NCBI RefSeq assembly: GCF_031020795.1
Contig: NZ_JAVHJP010000004.1
Location: 316,073-380,072 of the forward strand
Reading direction: 5' to 3'
DNA length: 64,000 bases
Source: Hydrogenophaga pseudoflava
GTDB lineage: Bacteria; Pseudomonadota; Gammaproteobacteria; Burkholderiales; Burkholderiaceae_C
Positions 33,860-42,500 of the stretch are shown here, one piece after another. Made by a program: the position numbers and the translations under genes. Under the pieces are notes generated by a model that was not told where the DNA came from, did not search any database, and saw nothing but the letters and a program-made list of their open reading frames with translations. How positions within the stretch are numbered: position 1 is the first letter of the stretch; each line of letters opens with the position of its first letter.

Positions 33860-35169
33860 CACGCACCTGCCTTTTCCGCGGCCTTGAGCGCGCGCTTGAG
33901 GTCGTCGATCAGATCATGAGGGTCTTCCAGGCCGATGGACAGACGTATCGTGCCCGGGCCGATGCCGGCGCCTGCCAGCGCCTCGTCGCTCATGCGGAAG
34001 TGCGTGGTCGAGGCCGGGTGGATCACCAGCGATCGGCAGTCGCCCACGTTGGCGAGGTGGCTGAAGATCTTGAGCGCTTCGATGAAGGCCTTGCCCTGTT
34101 CGCGGCTGCCCTTGATGTCGAAGCTGAACACCGAGCCGGCCCCTTTGGCGCCGTGCCGGAGCAGCTTGTTGGCCAGCGTGTGGCTGGAGTGCGAATCCAG
34201 CAGCGGGTGGCCGACGCGGCCCACCAGCGGATGGCTGGCCAGGAACTGCACCACCTTCTCGGTGTTGGACATGTGGCGTTCCATGCGCAGCGAGAGGGTT
34301 TCCAGCCCCTGAAGGATCAGCCAGGCGCTGTGCGGGCTCAGGCAGGCGCCGAAGTCGCGCAGGCCTTCGCGGCGCGCGCGCAGCAGGAAGGCGCCCACCG
34401 TGCTTTCTTCGCTGAAGGTCATGCCGTGGAAGCCGTCGTAGGGTTCGGTCAGCCCGGGGAATTGGCCCGAGGCGTCCCAGTCGAAACTGCCGGCGTCGAC
34501 CACCACGCCTCCGATGACGGTGCCGTGGCCGCTGAGGAACTTGGTGGCCGAGTGGTAGACCAGGTCGGCGCCGTGCTCGAAGGGCTTGATCAGGTAGGGC
34601 GTGGTCAGCGTGCTGTCCACCAGCAGCGGCACCTTGGCTTCGTGCGCGATCTGCGCCACGGTCGGGATGTCCAGCACGTCCAGGCCCGGGTTGCCCACGG
34701 TCTCGCCGAAGAACAGTTTGGTGTTGGGCCGCACAGCGGCCTTCCAGCCGTCGATGTCGCCGGGCTTCACGAAGGTGGTTTCGATGCCGAAGCGGCGCAG
34801 CGTGTAGTGCAGCAGATTCTGGCTGCCGCCGTACAGCGCGGTGCTGGCGACGATGTGCGAGCCCGCGCCCATGAGGGTGGCAATGGAGAGGTGCAGGGCG
34901 GCCTGGCCGCTGGCCACACTGATGGCGCCGATGCCGCCTTCGAGCGCCGCCATGCGCTGCTCGAACACCGCGTTGGTCGGGTTGCTGATGCGGCTGTAGA
35001 CGTGGCCGGCGCGCTCCAGGTTGAACAGGGCCGCGGCGTGGTCGCTCGATTCGAAGACGAACGAGGTGGTCAGGTGGATGGGCACGGCGCGGGCGCCGGT
35101 GGACGGGTCGGGGGCGGCGCCGGCGTGCAGCGCGAGGGTGTCGAAGCCGGGGTCGGAATGGCCGGGCAT
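33859..35169 (-). CDS. metY: O-acetylhomoserine aminocarboxypropyltransferase (MetY type)
   Basis: 436 residues. A Cys/Met PLP-dependent enzyme: ALHAGAAPDPSTGARAVPIHLTTSF, VYSRISNPTNAVFEQRMAALEGG, SGQAALHLSI and the PLP Lys in SATKFLSGHGTVIGG. The C-terminal FRMSDEALAGAGIGPGTIRLSIGLEDPHDL confirms the family. The GGIGAISVASGQAA region and length favour MetY (O-acetyl-L-homoserine sulfhydrylase) over MetB/MetC. It makes homocysteine or methionine directly from O-acetylhomoserine with sulfide or methanethiol. The downstream hydrolase could recycle a product. RBS GGAGACACACGC upstream. Confidence 0.9.
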   Translation of the reverse strand: MPGHSDPGFDTLALHAGAAPDPSTGARAVPIHLTTSFVFESSDHAAALFNLERAGHVYSRISNPTNAVFEQRMAALEGGIGAISVASGQAALHLSIATLMGAGSHIVASTALYGGSQNLLHYTLRRFGIETTFVKPGDIDGWKAAVRPNTKLFFGETVGNPGLDVLDIPTVAQIAHEAKVPLLVDSTLTTPYLIKPFEHGADLVYHSATKFLSGHGTVIGGVVVDAGSFDWDASGQFPGLTEPYDGFHGMTFSEESTVGAFLLRARREGLRDFGACLSPHSAWLILQGLETLSLRMERHMSNTEKVVQFLASHPLVGRVGHPLLDSHSSHTLANKLLRHGAKGAGSVFSFDIKGSREQGKAFIEALKIFSHLANVGDCRSLVIHPASTTHFRMSDEALAGAGIGPGTIRLSIGLEDPHDLIDDLKRALKAAEKAGA

Positions 35170-35212
35170 GCGTGTGTCTCCGAAGGTAACGTGTCCGGGC
35201 GAACCCGGTGTG

Positions 35213-35239
35213 TTGTTCGCGCCGATTGTGGGCTATATT
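35213..35239 (+). promoter_or_regulatory. Possible promoter of the CBS gene
   Basis: TATATT at 35234-35239 with TTGTTC at 35213-35218 (15-base spacer, short of the ideal 17). It lies 53 bases before the CBS gene start. The -10 is good, the -35 partial, so this is a moderate prediction. Confidence 0.4.
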
Positions 35240-35291
35240 CATTGCCACGCCTGCTCAGCCGGCGACAGCATCCATCCTGAGGAGAAATGCC

Positions 35292-35762
35292 ATGAAGGTC
35301 AGCGACATCCTGCGCGTCAAGGGCAACGCCCTGTACACCGTCACCCCCGAGGACACCCTGGCCGACGCCGTCAAGCTCATGGACGAGAAGGACATCGGCT
35401 CGCTGGTGGTGATGTCCAATGGCCTGGTGGTGGGCATGCTGACCTTCCGCGAGGTCATCAAGACGCTGGTCAAGAACGGCGGCCAGTTGGGCGGCACCAC
35501 CGTCTACCGAGCCATGGACCCGGGTCCGCTGACCTGCACCATGGCCACCGAGATGGACGAAGTGCGCCGCATGATGCTCGACCGCCACGCCCGCTACATG
35601 CCGGTGATCGAGAACCGCATGCTCATGGGCGTGATCAGCTTCTACGACGTGGCCAAGGCCGTGGTGGACGCCCAGAACTTCGAGAACAAGATGCTCAAGG
35701 CGTATATCCGCGACTGGCCGGAAGAAGAGCCCGAAGGCAAGAGCGAGCCGAACTTCCCCTGA
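35292..35762 (+). CDS. CBS-domain pair protein
   Basis: 156 residues, ATG at 35292 with GAGGAGAAAT upstream. Two CBS domains occupy almost the whole chain: ALYTVTPEDTLADAVKLMDEKDIGSLVVM, GMLTFREVIK and, in the second, LTCTMATEMDEVRRMMLDRHARYMPVIE, GVISFYDVAK. Stand-alone CBS pairs bind adenine nucleotides and sense energy state. A partner protein is not evident. Ends at a hairpin shared with convergent phaZ. Confidence 0.85.
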   Translation: MKVSDILRVKGNALYTVTPEDTLADAVKLMDEKDIGSLVVMSNGLVVGMLTFREVIKTLVKNGGQLGGTTVYRAMDPGPLTCTMATEMDEVRRMMLDRHARYMPVIENRMLMGVISFYDVAKAVVDAQNFENKMLKAYIRDWPEEEPEGKSEPNFP

Positions 35763-35780
35763 TCCGTTGGTGACTGGATG

Positions 35781-35806
35781 AAAAAACGCCCCGCTTGCGG
35801 GGCGTT
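35781..35806. terminator. Bidirectional terminator between CBS gene and phaZ
   Basis: AACGCCCCG (35785-35793) pairs with CGGGGCGTT (35798-35806) around CTTG; six A precede it and TTCCTGTTT follows. The A run acts as a T run for the reverse strand, so it is strongest for phaZ but lies between both stop codons. Confidence 0.75.
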
Positions 35807-35823
35807 CCTGTTTGTGGAGCGGC

Positions 35824-37041
35824 TCAACCCGATGCGCCGTGGATGTGCTCGCGCACGCGCGGGTAGATCTGCTGGTTCCACTTGCGGCCGCTGAATACGC
35901 CGTAGTGGCCCACTCCGGTCTGGATGTGGTGGGTCTTGAGGTAGGGCCGCACGTTGACGCAGAGGTCCTGCGCGGCCACGGTCTGGCCTACCGAGCAGAT
36001 GTCGTCGCGCTCGCCTTCCACGGTCATCAGCGCGGTGCGGCGGATGGCCGCAGGGTTCACGGTGCGTCCCCGGTACTGCAGCGTGCCCACGGCCAGGTCG
36101 TAGGTCTGGAACACCTTCTCTACCGTTTCCAGGTAGAACTCGGCCGGCAGGTCGTTGACGGCCAGGTACTCGTCGTAGAAGGTCTGGATCGTGCGGGCTT
36201 CTTCGGTGCGGCCCTCGACCAGATGTTCGTACAGGTGCCGGAAAGACTGCTGGTGGCGCTCCAGGTTCATGCTCATGAACGCCGAGAGCTGCACGAAGCC
36301 AGGGTAGACGCGCCGCATCACGCCCTTGTGCGGGAGCGGCACGTGGCTGATCAGGTTCTTCTCGAACCATTCGATGGGCTTGCTGGTGGCCAGCCGGTTG
36401 ACCTCGGTCGGGTTGATGCGGCAGTCCACCGGGCCAGCCATGAGCGTGAGGCTGCGTGGCGTGGCCGGGTGCTGCTCCTCGGCCATCACCGCGGTGGCGG
36501 CCAGGGCGGCCACGCAGGGCTGGCACACGGCGACGACATGGGCGCCTTCGCCCACGGCTTCCATGAAGCGGATCATGTAGGCGATGTAGTCATCCAGACC
36601 GAAGGCCCCGTGGCGCAGCGACACGTCGCGTGCGTTGTGCCAGTCGGTGATCCAGACCTCGTGATCCTGCAGCAGCGTGCGCACCGTCTCGCGCAGCAGG
36701 GTGGCGAAATGCCCCGACAGCGGGGCCGCGAGCAGCACCCTGGGCTGTCCGGCCAGCGAGGGGTCGTCCCTGCGGAACCGCAGCAGGCTGCCGAAGGGCA
36801 GCTTCAGCACGTTTTCTTCGATCACCGGGACGCTGCGCCCGCCGATCTGGACGGCATCGATGCCATAGGCGGGCCGGGTGTGGGTCAGGCGCAGGCGCGA
36901 AATCACCTCACAGGCCGCGGACACCTGCCGCAGCAGGCTGCGCTCGGTCTTCTGCAGCCAGAGGGCGGCGCTCAGGTGCTGGGCCATCAGGCGCAGCGGG
37001 GAACCCAGATCGGTCTGGAGCTGATAGGCCTGGTAGAGCAT
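35824..37041 (-). CDS. phaZ: Intracellular polyhydroxyalkanoate depolymerase
   Basis: 405 residues, ATG at 37041 with AGGAAACACC upstream. The N-terminus MLYQAYQLQTDLGSPLR and the nucleophile region VVAVCQPCVAALAA (Cys-173, Cys-176) in place of GxSxG are hallmarks of the PhaZ1-type intracellular depolymerase of Cupriavidus, which uses Cys. Acid/His candidates are in VEGERDDICSVGQT and VGHYGVFSGRKW near the C-terminus. It mobilises stored polyhydroxybutyrate. It is convergent with the CBS gene and divergent from the GST gene (130 bases). Confidence 0.93.
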   Translation of the reverse strand: MLYQAYQLQTDLGSPLRLMAQHLSAALWLQKTERSLLRQVSAACEVISRLRLTHTRPAYGIDAVQIGGRSVPVIEENVLKLPFGSLLRFRRDDPSLAGQPRVLLAAPLSGHFATLLRETVRTLLQDHEVWITDWHNARDVSLRHGAFGLDDYIAYMIRFMEAVGEGAHVVAVCQPCVAALAATAVMAEEQHPATPRSLTLMAGPVDCRINPTEVNRLATSKPIEWFEKNLISHVPLPHKGVMRRVYPGFVQLSAFMSMNLERHQQSFRHLYEHLVEGRTEEARTIQTFYDEYLAVNDLPAEFYLETVEKVFQTYDLAVGTLQYRGRTVNPAAIRRTALMTVEGERDDICSVGQTVAAQDLCVNVRPYLKTHHIQTGVGHYGVFSGRKWNQQIYPRVREHIHGASG

Positions 37042-37171
37042 GGTGTTTCCTGGTGGGATGAGCGGTCGCAGGCAATTCCCGGGCCAGAGTGCTCTGCACC
37101 GCACCGGTGCGCGGCTCTTGCCCATCCATGGCACAGGGCTTGCGAGACCTCGGTGCACAGAGGAGCACGTC

Positions 37172-37828
37172 ATGGCCAAAGCGGTACTCACCATCAGCAG
37201 CAAGAACTATGGCGCCTGGGCCTTGCGTGGATGGCTCATGTGCAGGCTGGCGAAGCTGGACTTCGACGAGCACGTCATCCCGCCCGACGACCCGGCCATG
37301 AAGGCCGAGATGCTGCTGCTTTCGGCGTCCATGCGCGTGCCCTCGCTGGACCACGACGGCATTCACGTCTGGGACACGCTGGCGATCGGCGAATACCTCC
37401 ACGAGGTCAGGCCCAAGGCCGGGCTGCTGCCGGCCGACCGCAAGGCGCGCGCACATTGCCGTGCCATCTGCGGCGAGATGCATTCGGGCTTCTCGGCCCT
37501 GCGCAGTTCGCTGCCGATGAACATCAAGGCCCACTTTCCAGGCTTCAAGGTCTGGTCGCGCGCGCAGGCCGACATCGACCGCATCGAGGCGATCTGGAAC
37601 GAGTGCCTCGACACCTACGGCGGGCCTTATCTGTTCGGAGACAGACCCTGCATCGCCGACGCCATGTTCGCGCCGGTGGTGACGCGCTTCATCACCTACG
37701 ACGTGGCCATCGACTTGCCCTGCGTCGCCTACTGCGAGACCGTCATGGCCTTGCCGGCGATGCAGGAGTGGGTGAAGGCGGCGGAAGAAGAGCCCGACGA
37801 GATCGACGAGCTCGACGCGGAGTTCTGA
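37172..37828 (+). CDS. Glutathione S-transferase-like protein
   Basis: 218 residues, ATG at 37172 (AGGAGCACGTC upstream). Thioredoxin-like N-terminal domain starting AVLTISSKNYGAWALRGWLMC (Ser in the usual catalytic position), MRVPSL with the cis-Pro, and WDTLAIGEYLHE. The C-terminal domain ends with acidic residues (EEEPDEIDELDAE). Convergent with the cupin gene (one base apart). Substrate unknown. Confidence 0.85.
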   Translation: MAKAVLTISSKNYGAWALRGWLMCRLAKLDFDEHVIPPDDPAMKAEMLLLSASMRVPSLDHDGIHVWDTLAIGEYLHEVRPKAGLLPADRKARAHCRAICGEMHSGFSALRSSLPMNIKAHFPGFKVWSRAQADIDRIEAIWNECLDTYGGPYLFGDRPCIADAMFAPVVTRFITYDVAIDLPCVAYCETVMALPAMQEWVKAAEEEPDEIDELDAEF

Positions 37829-37829
37829 C

Positions 37830-38264
37830 TCAGGGTTCGGTCCAGGTCGCCAGTTCCGGGATGTCGCAGACCGGGTCCACATCCACGGTCTTGAAGTCGG
37901 CCGGCGAGACGATTTCCAGGTACTCCATGTCGGGCGAGTAGTCGAACAGGTAGTGGCGGATGCCCGGGCGCTGGTGCACCACGTCGCCGGCCTCGACCAG
38001 CGTCACCTGGTCCTCGTACATGAACTTGGCCCAGCCCTTGGTCATGATCACGATCTGGAAGTCGGCCTCGTGCCGGTGCCAGCCGGTGCCACCGCTGTTC
38101 TCCGGCGGCAGGTTGGCCTTGACCAGATGGGCGACCACCTTGCCGTGTGTGGCCTGCGCCACGCCCAGGTCGCGGTAGAGGAAGAAGTCGCGCAGGCCGC
38201 CGCCCTGAAATGAGGTGTCCGAAGGCTTGACGTGCGAGAAGAGGGTGCCTGTCTTGTCCAGCAT
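37830..38264 (-). CDS. Cupin-domain protein
   Basis: 144 residues, single cupin. Motif 1 appears as [22 protein letters not shown] (two His, one Glu for the metal) and motif 2 as [18 protein letters not shown] (His). No signal peptide. Small cupins act as oxygenases, isomerases or sensors; the function is not deducible. Divergent from aroC (101 bases between starts). Confidence 0.85.
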   Translation of the reverse strand: MLDKTGTLFSHVKPSDTSFQGGGLRDFFLYRDLGVAQATHGKVVAHLVKANLPPENSGGTGWHRHEADFQIVIMTKGWAKFMYEDQVTLVEAGDVVHQRPGIRHYLFDYSPDMEYLEIVSPADFKTVDVDPVCDIPELATWTEP

Positions 38265-38365
38265 GGTGCGCTCCTTCCGTGTGTGGGGCAGCGAAATGGC
38301 TGCGCGCTGCGCGATGCACGAAGCGCGCCAAAGCCGCCAGGGGCCTCTGGGATAATCGGGTCCCT

Positions 38366-39466
38366 ATGAGCGGCAACACCTTCGGCACCCTGTTTTGCGT
38401 CACCAACTTCGGTGAATCCCACGGCCCGGCCATCGGCTGCGTGATCGACGGCTGCCCGCCGGGCATGGCATTGACCGAGGCCGATATCCAGCACGACCTG
38501 GACCGTCGCCGGCCCGGCACCAGCAAGTTCGTCACCCAGCGCAACGAACCCGACGCCGTCGAGATCCTCAGTGGTGTCTACGAAGGGCGGACCACCGGCA
38601 CGCCGATCGCCCTGTTGATCCGCAACACCGACCAGCGCAGCAAGGACTACGGCAACATCCTGCAGACCTTCCGTCCCGGCCACGCCGACTACGCCTACTG
38701 GCAGAAATACGGCATCCGCGACCCGCGCGGCGGTGGCCGCAGCTCGGCCCGCCTGACGGCGCCCACGGTGGCGGCCGGCGCGGTCGCCAGGAAATGGCTG
38801 AAGGAAAAATTCGGCACCAGCTTCCACGCCTGCATGACGCAGATCGGCGAGCTGCCGATCGGTTTCGAGAGCTGGGACCACGTGCCCGAGAACCCGTTCT
38901 TCGCCCCGGTGGCCGACGTCTCGGCGCTGGAGGACTACATGAATGCGCTGCGCAAGAGCGGCGATTCGTGCGGCGCGCGCCTGCGCGTGGTGGCCAGGAA
39001 CATGCCGGTGGGCCTGGGCCAGCCGCTGTACGACAAGCTGGACGCCGACATCGCCTACGCCATGATGGGCCTGAACGCGGTCAAGGGTGTGGAAATCGGC
39101 GCCGGCTTCGCGTCGGTGGCCGACAAGGGCTCGACGCACGGCGACTCGCTGACGCCCGGTGGCTTCGTGGGCAACAAGGCCGGCGGCGTGCTCGGCGGCA
39201 TCAGCACCGGGCAGGACCTGGACGTGTCGGTCGCCATCAAACCCACCAGCTCCATCCTCATCCCGCGCGACTCCATCGATGTGGCCGGCCAGCCGACCGA
39301 GGTGATCACCAAGGGCCGCCACGACCCCTGCGTGGGCATCCGCGCCGCGCCCATCATGGAAGCCCTGCTGGCCCTGGTGGTGATGGACCACGCGCTGCGT
39401 CATCGCGCGCAGTGCGGGGATGTTCAGGTCACCACACCCGACATCGCTGCCGCCGGTCGTGCCTGA
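38366..39466 (+). CDS. aroC: Chorismate synthase
   Basis: 366 residues, ATG at 38366. Signatures: [18 protein letters not shown] (family motif 1), [38 protein letters not shown] (motif 2, with the Arg/Ser catalytic region), [11 protein letters not shown] and [16 protein letters not shown] (motif 3). It makes chorismate from EPSP using FMN. Its gene overlaps the MFS transporter that follows (47 bases if that starts at 39420). The flanking genes suggest that local shikimate metabolism is clustered here. Confidence 0.95.
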   Translation: MSGNTFGTLFCVTNFGESHGPAIGCVIDGCPPGMALTEADIQHDLDRRRPGTSKFVTQRNEPDAVEILSGVYEGRTTGTPIALLIRNTDQRSKDYGNILQTFRPGHADYAYWQKYGIRDPRGGGRSSARLTAPTVAAGAVARKWLKEKFGTSFHACMTQIGELPIGFESWDHVPENPFFAPVADVSALEDYMNALRKSGDSCGARLRVVARNMPVGLGQPLYDKLDADIAYAMMGLNAVKGVEIGAGFASVADKGSTHGDSLTPGGFVGNKAGGVLGGISTGQDLDVSVAIKPTSSILIPRDSIDVAGQPTEVITKGRHDPCVGIRAAPIMEALLALVVMDHALRHRAQCGDVQVTTPDIAAAGRA

Positions 39467-40628
39467 GCAGCGCAAGCAACTGCTGCCGTTTGCTGCTTTA
39501 TCGGCCAGCTACTTCGCGCACATCGGCTTCTTCAATCCCTACCTGCCGCTCTGGCTGAAGGACCTGGGGTTCGGGCTGCTGGCCATCAGCGTGCTGACCT
39601 CGGTGCAGTCGGCCACGCGCCTGTTTGCGCCCTATGCCTGGGGCACGCTCTCCGACCGCACGGGCGAGCGCGTCAAGCTGCTGCGCTACGGCGCCACCGC
39701 GGCGCTGCTGTTTTCGCTGGCGCTGTGGTTCCCGCTCGGGCCGGTGGCGCTGTTCCTGGTGCTGCTGCTGATGTTCACCCACACCAGCGCCATGATGCCC
39801 ATGAGCGAGGCGGCGCTGGCCCACCTGGTCAGCCAGGGCGGAGCGTTCGATGCCCGACGCTACGGGCGTGTGCGGCTCTGGGGCTCGCTGGGCTTTCTGG
39901 TCACGGTGATGGTGGCCGGCGGGTGGTTCGAACACTTCGGCCTGGGCCACTTCCCGGCCTGGACGCTGGTGACCCTGCTGGCGGTGGTGGCCAGTGTCTG
40001 GTGGCTGCCCGACCACAAGGAGGCGGGGCACCACGAGGACGACCACCCGGCCATCTGGCCTTTGCTCCGGCAACCGGCGGTGCGCTGGTTCTTTGCGTCG
40101 GTGTTTTTCCACATCCTCTCGCACATCGCGATCTACGTCTTCTTCTCGCTCTATCTGGACAGCCTGGGCTACAGCAAGACGGTGATCGGCCTGCTGTGGG
40201 CGGTGTCGGTGCTGATCGAGATCGGCTGGTTCTTCACCCAGGGGCGCTGGCTGCCGCGGCTGAGTCTGACCGGCTGGCTGGTGCTGGCCTCGGCGCTGAT
40301 GGCGCTGCGCATGGGCCTCACCGCCGGCTTGCCACAGGTCTGGCCGCTGCTGCTGGCGGCGCAGGCGCTACACGCGATCACCTTCGCGGCACACCACACG
40401 GTGTGCATCGCGCTGATCTCGCACCACTTCCCCGGCCGGCTGCGTGGGCGCGGCCAGGCGCTCTACACCGTGATCGGCTACGGCCTGCCGGGCACGCTGG
40501 GCGGCCTGGGCGGCGGTGTGCTGTCCTCGGCACTGGGCTTGGCCAGCGTGTTCTGGCTGGCCGGCGCGCTGGCAGGGGTGGCCACGCTGTGCGCCTGGCG
40601 CCTGCGCCGGCTCGACCACCGCGCCTAG
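39420..40628 (+). CDS. MFS transporter (MFS_1_like, phenylpropionate/sugar-type)
   Basis: 402 residues from ATG 39420, though a GTG at 39459 touching the aroC stop is also plausible. Twelve helices; the N-terminus [23 protein letters not shown] and the central [13 protein letters not shown] are typical of the MFS_1_like subgroup (HcaT, lactose-like). [11 protein letters not shown] is the loop-2 MFS motif (D-R-x-G-R-R/K). The C-terminal end overlaps the convergent IclR gene by four bases (CTAG). Candidate carrier for quinate, shikimate or a related aromatic acid, judged only from the neighbouring genes. Confidence 0.85.
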   Translation: MFRSPHPTSLPPVVPEQRKQLLPFAALSASYFAHIGFFNPYLPLWLKDLGFGLLAISVLTSVQSATRLFAPYAWGTLSDRTGERVKLLRYGATAALLFSLALWFPLGPVALFLVLLLMFTHTSAMMPMSEAALAHLVSQGGAFDARRYGRVRLWGSLGFLVTVMVAGGWFEHFGLGHFPAWTLVTLLAVVASVWWLPDHKEAGHHEDDHPAIWPLLRQPAVRWFFASVFFHILSHIAIYVFFSLYLDSLGYSKTVIGLLWAVSVLIEIGWFFTQGRWLPRLSLTGWLVLASALMALRMGLTAGLPQVWPLLLAAQALHAITFAAHHTVCIALISHHFPGRLRGRGQALYTVIGYGLPGTLGGLGGGVLSSALGLASVFWLAGALAGVATLCAWRLRRLDHRA

Positions 40629-41413
40629 ATCAGGTTGCGCAGGCCGCGCGCCGCCTCCTGCAGCACCGGCAGCACCCGCTTGACCGCGTCTTCGCTGCTT
40701 TCTTGGTTGATCGGCATGGTGATGCTGATCGCGCCGTGCACCTCGTTGTTGCGGTCCAGCAGCGGCACCGCAATGCCGCGGTGGTTCAGCTCCAGCTGCT
40801 GTTCCGACAGCGCCCAGCCCTGGCGCCGGCAGCGCTGGAGCTCGCTGCGCAGCTGGTCTTTGCTGGAGACGGTGAAGGAGGTGAAGGCGCGCAGCGTGTG
40901 CTGCTCCAGCCAGGCGTCCGACACCGCCTCGCCCGCGGCCGAGAGAATGGCCATGCCGGCGGCCGTCACCTGCGCCGGCACACGCGAACCCAGCATGTAG
41001 CCGGCGTACATGTGGCGCTGCGAGCCGCTGCGCGCGATGTAGACCGCGTCGTCCCCGTCGATCACGCCCAGGTAGGCGATTTCCTGCGTGCCGCCCGCGA
41101 TGCGCTGCAGGAAGGGCTGCACCAGCCGCGGCAGGCGTGCCGACTCGAGGTAGGCGTGGCCCAGCCGCATGATGCGCGGCGTGAGCCAGAACAGCTTGCC
41201 GTCGGTGCCCACATAGCCCAGGTGCGCCAGCGTCAGCAGGTAGCGCCGGGCGGCGGTGCGCGTGAGGCCACAGCGGGTGCCGGCCTGGCTGGCGGTCAGG
41301 CGCGGGTGCTGGTCGTCGAAGGCTTCGATGACCGCCAGACCTTTTTCAAGGCCGGCGATCCAGTCGCGCTTCTCCAGCGGCGGGGCGTTCCAGGTGGGCA
41401 GGTTCAGAGACAT
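40625..41413 (-). CDS. IclR-family (PcaR/PobR-like) regulator
   Basis: 262 residues. N-terminal winged helix (GLEKGLAVIEAFDDQHPRLTASQAGTRCGLTRTAARRYLLTLAHLGYV, ~20-65) and C-terminal effector domain (~80-255). The residue pattern GLTRTAARRYLLTL is that of protocatechuate/aromatic regulators PcaR/PobR/PcaU. Its start region carries a PcaR-like palindrome at 41450-41464 between it and the VOC gene (41577), so it probably controls that gene. Likely effectors are quinate/shikimate/protocatechuate-type acids; not proven. Confidence 0.9.
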   Translation of the reverse strand: MSLNLPTWNAPPLEKRDWIAGLEKGLAVIEAFDDQHPRLTASQAGTRCGLTRTAARRYLLTLAHLGYVGTDGKLFWLTPRIMRLGHAYLESARLPRLVQPFLQRIAGGTQEIAYLGVIDGDDAVYIARSGSQRHMYAGYMLGSRVPAQVTAAGMAILSAAGEAVSDAWLEQHTLRAFTSFTVSSKDQLRSELQRCRRQGWALSEQQLELNHRGIAVPLLDRNNEVHGAISITMPINQESSEDAVKRVLPVLQEAARGLRNLI

Positions 41414-41425
41414 GAAAACCCTGAT

Positions 41426-41435
41426 ATCGTGCGAT
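41426..41435 (+). promoter_or_regulatory. Second dyad near the PcaR-like box
   Basis: ATCG-TG-CGAT at 41426-41435, between the regulator start (41413) and the 15-bp palindrome. Centre-to-centre distance is about 27 bases. Could be a weaker second operator. Confidence 0.4.
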
Positions 41436-41449
41436 GAGCGAAATGGAGC

Positions 41450-41464
41450 GTTCGATTATCGAAC
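41450..41464 (+). promoter_or_regulatory. PcaR-like palindrome between iclR and the split QuiC genes
   Basis: GTTCGAT-T-ATCGAAC, a perfect 7-1-7 dyad at 41450-41464. Published PcaR sites read GTTCGATAATCGCAC, and the present site agrees at 12 of 15 positions. It lies 37 bases upstream of the reverse-strand regulator start and about 112 bases upstream of the forward gene at 41577. Confidence 0.7.
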
Positions 41465-41576
41465 CAAAGAACGTCGCACCGAAGCCCTCCCGCGACGCCT
41501 GGCGCCTACAGTGAGGTCTGGCATCCCAAGCGGCGTGCGGCGTGGCCGCGCCCCCAACCCTGATGGAGACCGGAAC

Positions 41577-42497
41577 ATGAGTGATCTGCTGCTCAACCAC
41601 GCAGCCAGCCGCGAGCCCCTGCAGGCGTCGTTCAGCGACGCCGCCAACCCGCTGGGCCTGGACGGCATCGAGTTCATCGAATACGCGACCACCAAGCCCC
41701 AGGCTTTGGGCCAGGTGCTGGAGATGATGGGGTTCCGCCCGGTGGCGCGGCACCGCTCGCGCGAGATCCTGCTCTACCGGCAGGGCGACCTGAACATCGT
41801 CGTCAACGCCCACCCCAGCGACGCCCAGGGCGCCAGCCACGGCAGCGACGTGCCCTCGATCTCGGCCATGGCGCTGCGCGTGCGCGACGCCCGCGCGGCC
41901 TACCACTATGTGATCGAGCGCGGTGCCTGGTCGGTGCCGACGCACGCCGAGGTGATGGAACTGAACATCCCGGCCATCCACGGCGCGGGTGGCAGCCGCA
42001 TCTACTTCGTGGACCGCTACAAGGAGTTCTCGATCTACGACGTGGACTTCGTGCCCATCCCCACCGTCGACCAGCACCCGCCGGCCACGGCCGGCATCCA
42101 CTTCTTTGGCGTCGTGCAGTACATCGGCCCCGAGCGCAGCAACGACTGGATCGCCTTCTACGACGAACTGTTCGGCACGGAACTGATTCCCGACGACCAG
42201 CGCTTCGGCATCATGCCCAAGGGCACGCTGCTGCGCACCCCGGCGCTGGACCCGTCCAAGCGCTTCATGCTGCAGCTGGTCGAGCCGCCGGTGAACGTGC
42301 ACGACGCCGACGAGAAGCTGCAGCGCATCGGCCTGGGCGTGCCCGACGTGTTGGCGGCCGTGAAGGCGCTGCGGACGCTGGGCGTGGAGTTCGTCGAGAC
42401 CGAGGCGGCCCACACCGAACAGCGCGGCGCGATCACCAAGACCTACCTGGGCTCGGTGGTGTTCGAGCTGGTGCACAGCGAGCGCGCCGGAGGCTGA
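41577..42497 (+). CDS. VOC/HPPD-like half of a split QuiC (3-dehydroshikimate dehydratase partner)
   Basis: 306 residues, ATG at 41577 (ACCGGAAC upstream). Two vicinal-oxygen-chelate modules: 25-155 and 165-300, with the 4-hydroxyphenylpyruvate-dioxygenase pattern GLDGIEFIEYAT and AGIHFFGVVQYIG and QLVEPPVN and GSVVFELVHSER. By alignment with HPPD, the three Fe ligands would be His-175 (IHFF), residue 250 and Glu-297; position 250 is Arg (QRIGL) rather than His. In Pseudomonas QuiC1, such a domain is fused behind a TIM barrel. Here it is a separate gene three bases upstream of the barrel gene. Oxygenase activity is therefore doubtful; a structural or product-handling role is possible. Confidence 0.7.
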   Translation: MSDLLLNHAASREPLQASFSDAANPLGLDGIEFIEYATTKPQALGQVLEMMGFRPVARHRSREILLYRQGDLNIVVNAHPSDAQGASHGSDVPSISAMALRVRDARAAYHYVIERGAWSVPTHAEVMELNIPAIHGAGGSRIYFVDRYKEFSIYDVDFVPIPTVDQHPPATAGIHFFGVVQYIGPERSNDWIAFYDELFGTELIPDDQRFGIMPKGTLLRTPALDPSKRFMLQLVEPPVNVHDADEKLQRIGLGVPDVLAAVKALRTLGVEFVETEAAHTEQRGAITKTYLGSVVFELVHSERAGG

Positions 42498-42500
42498 GCG

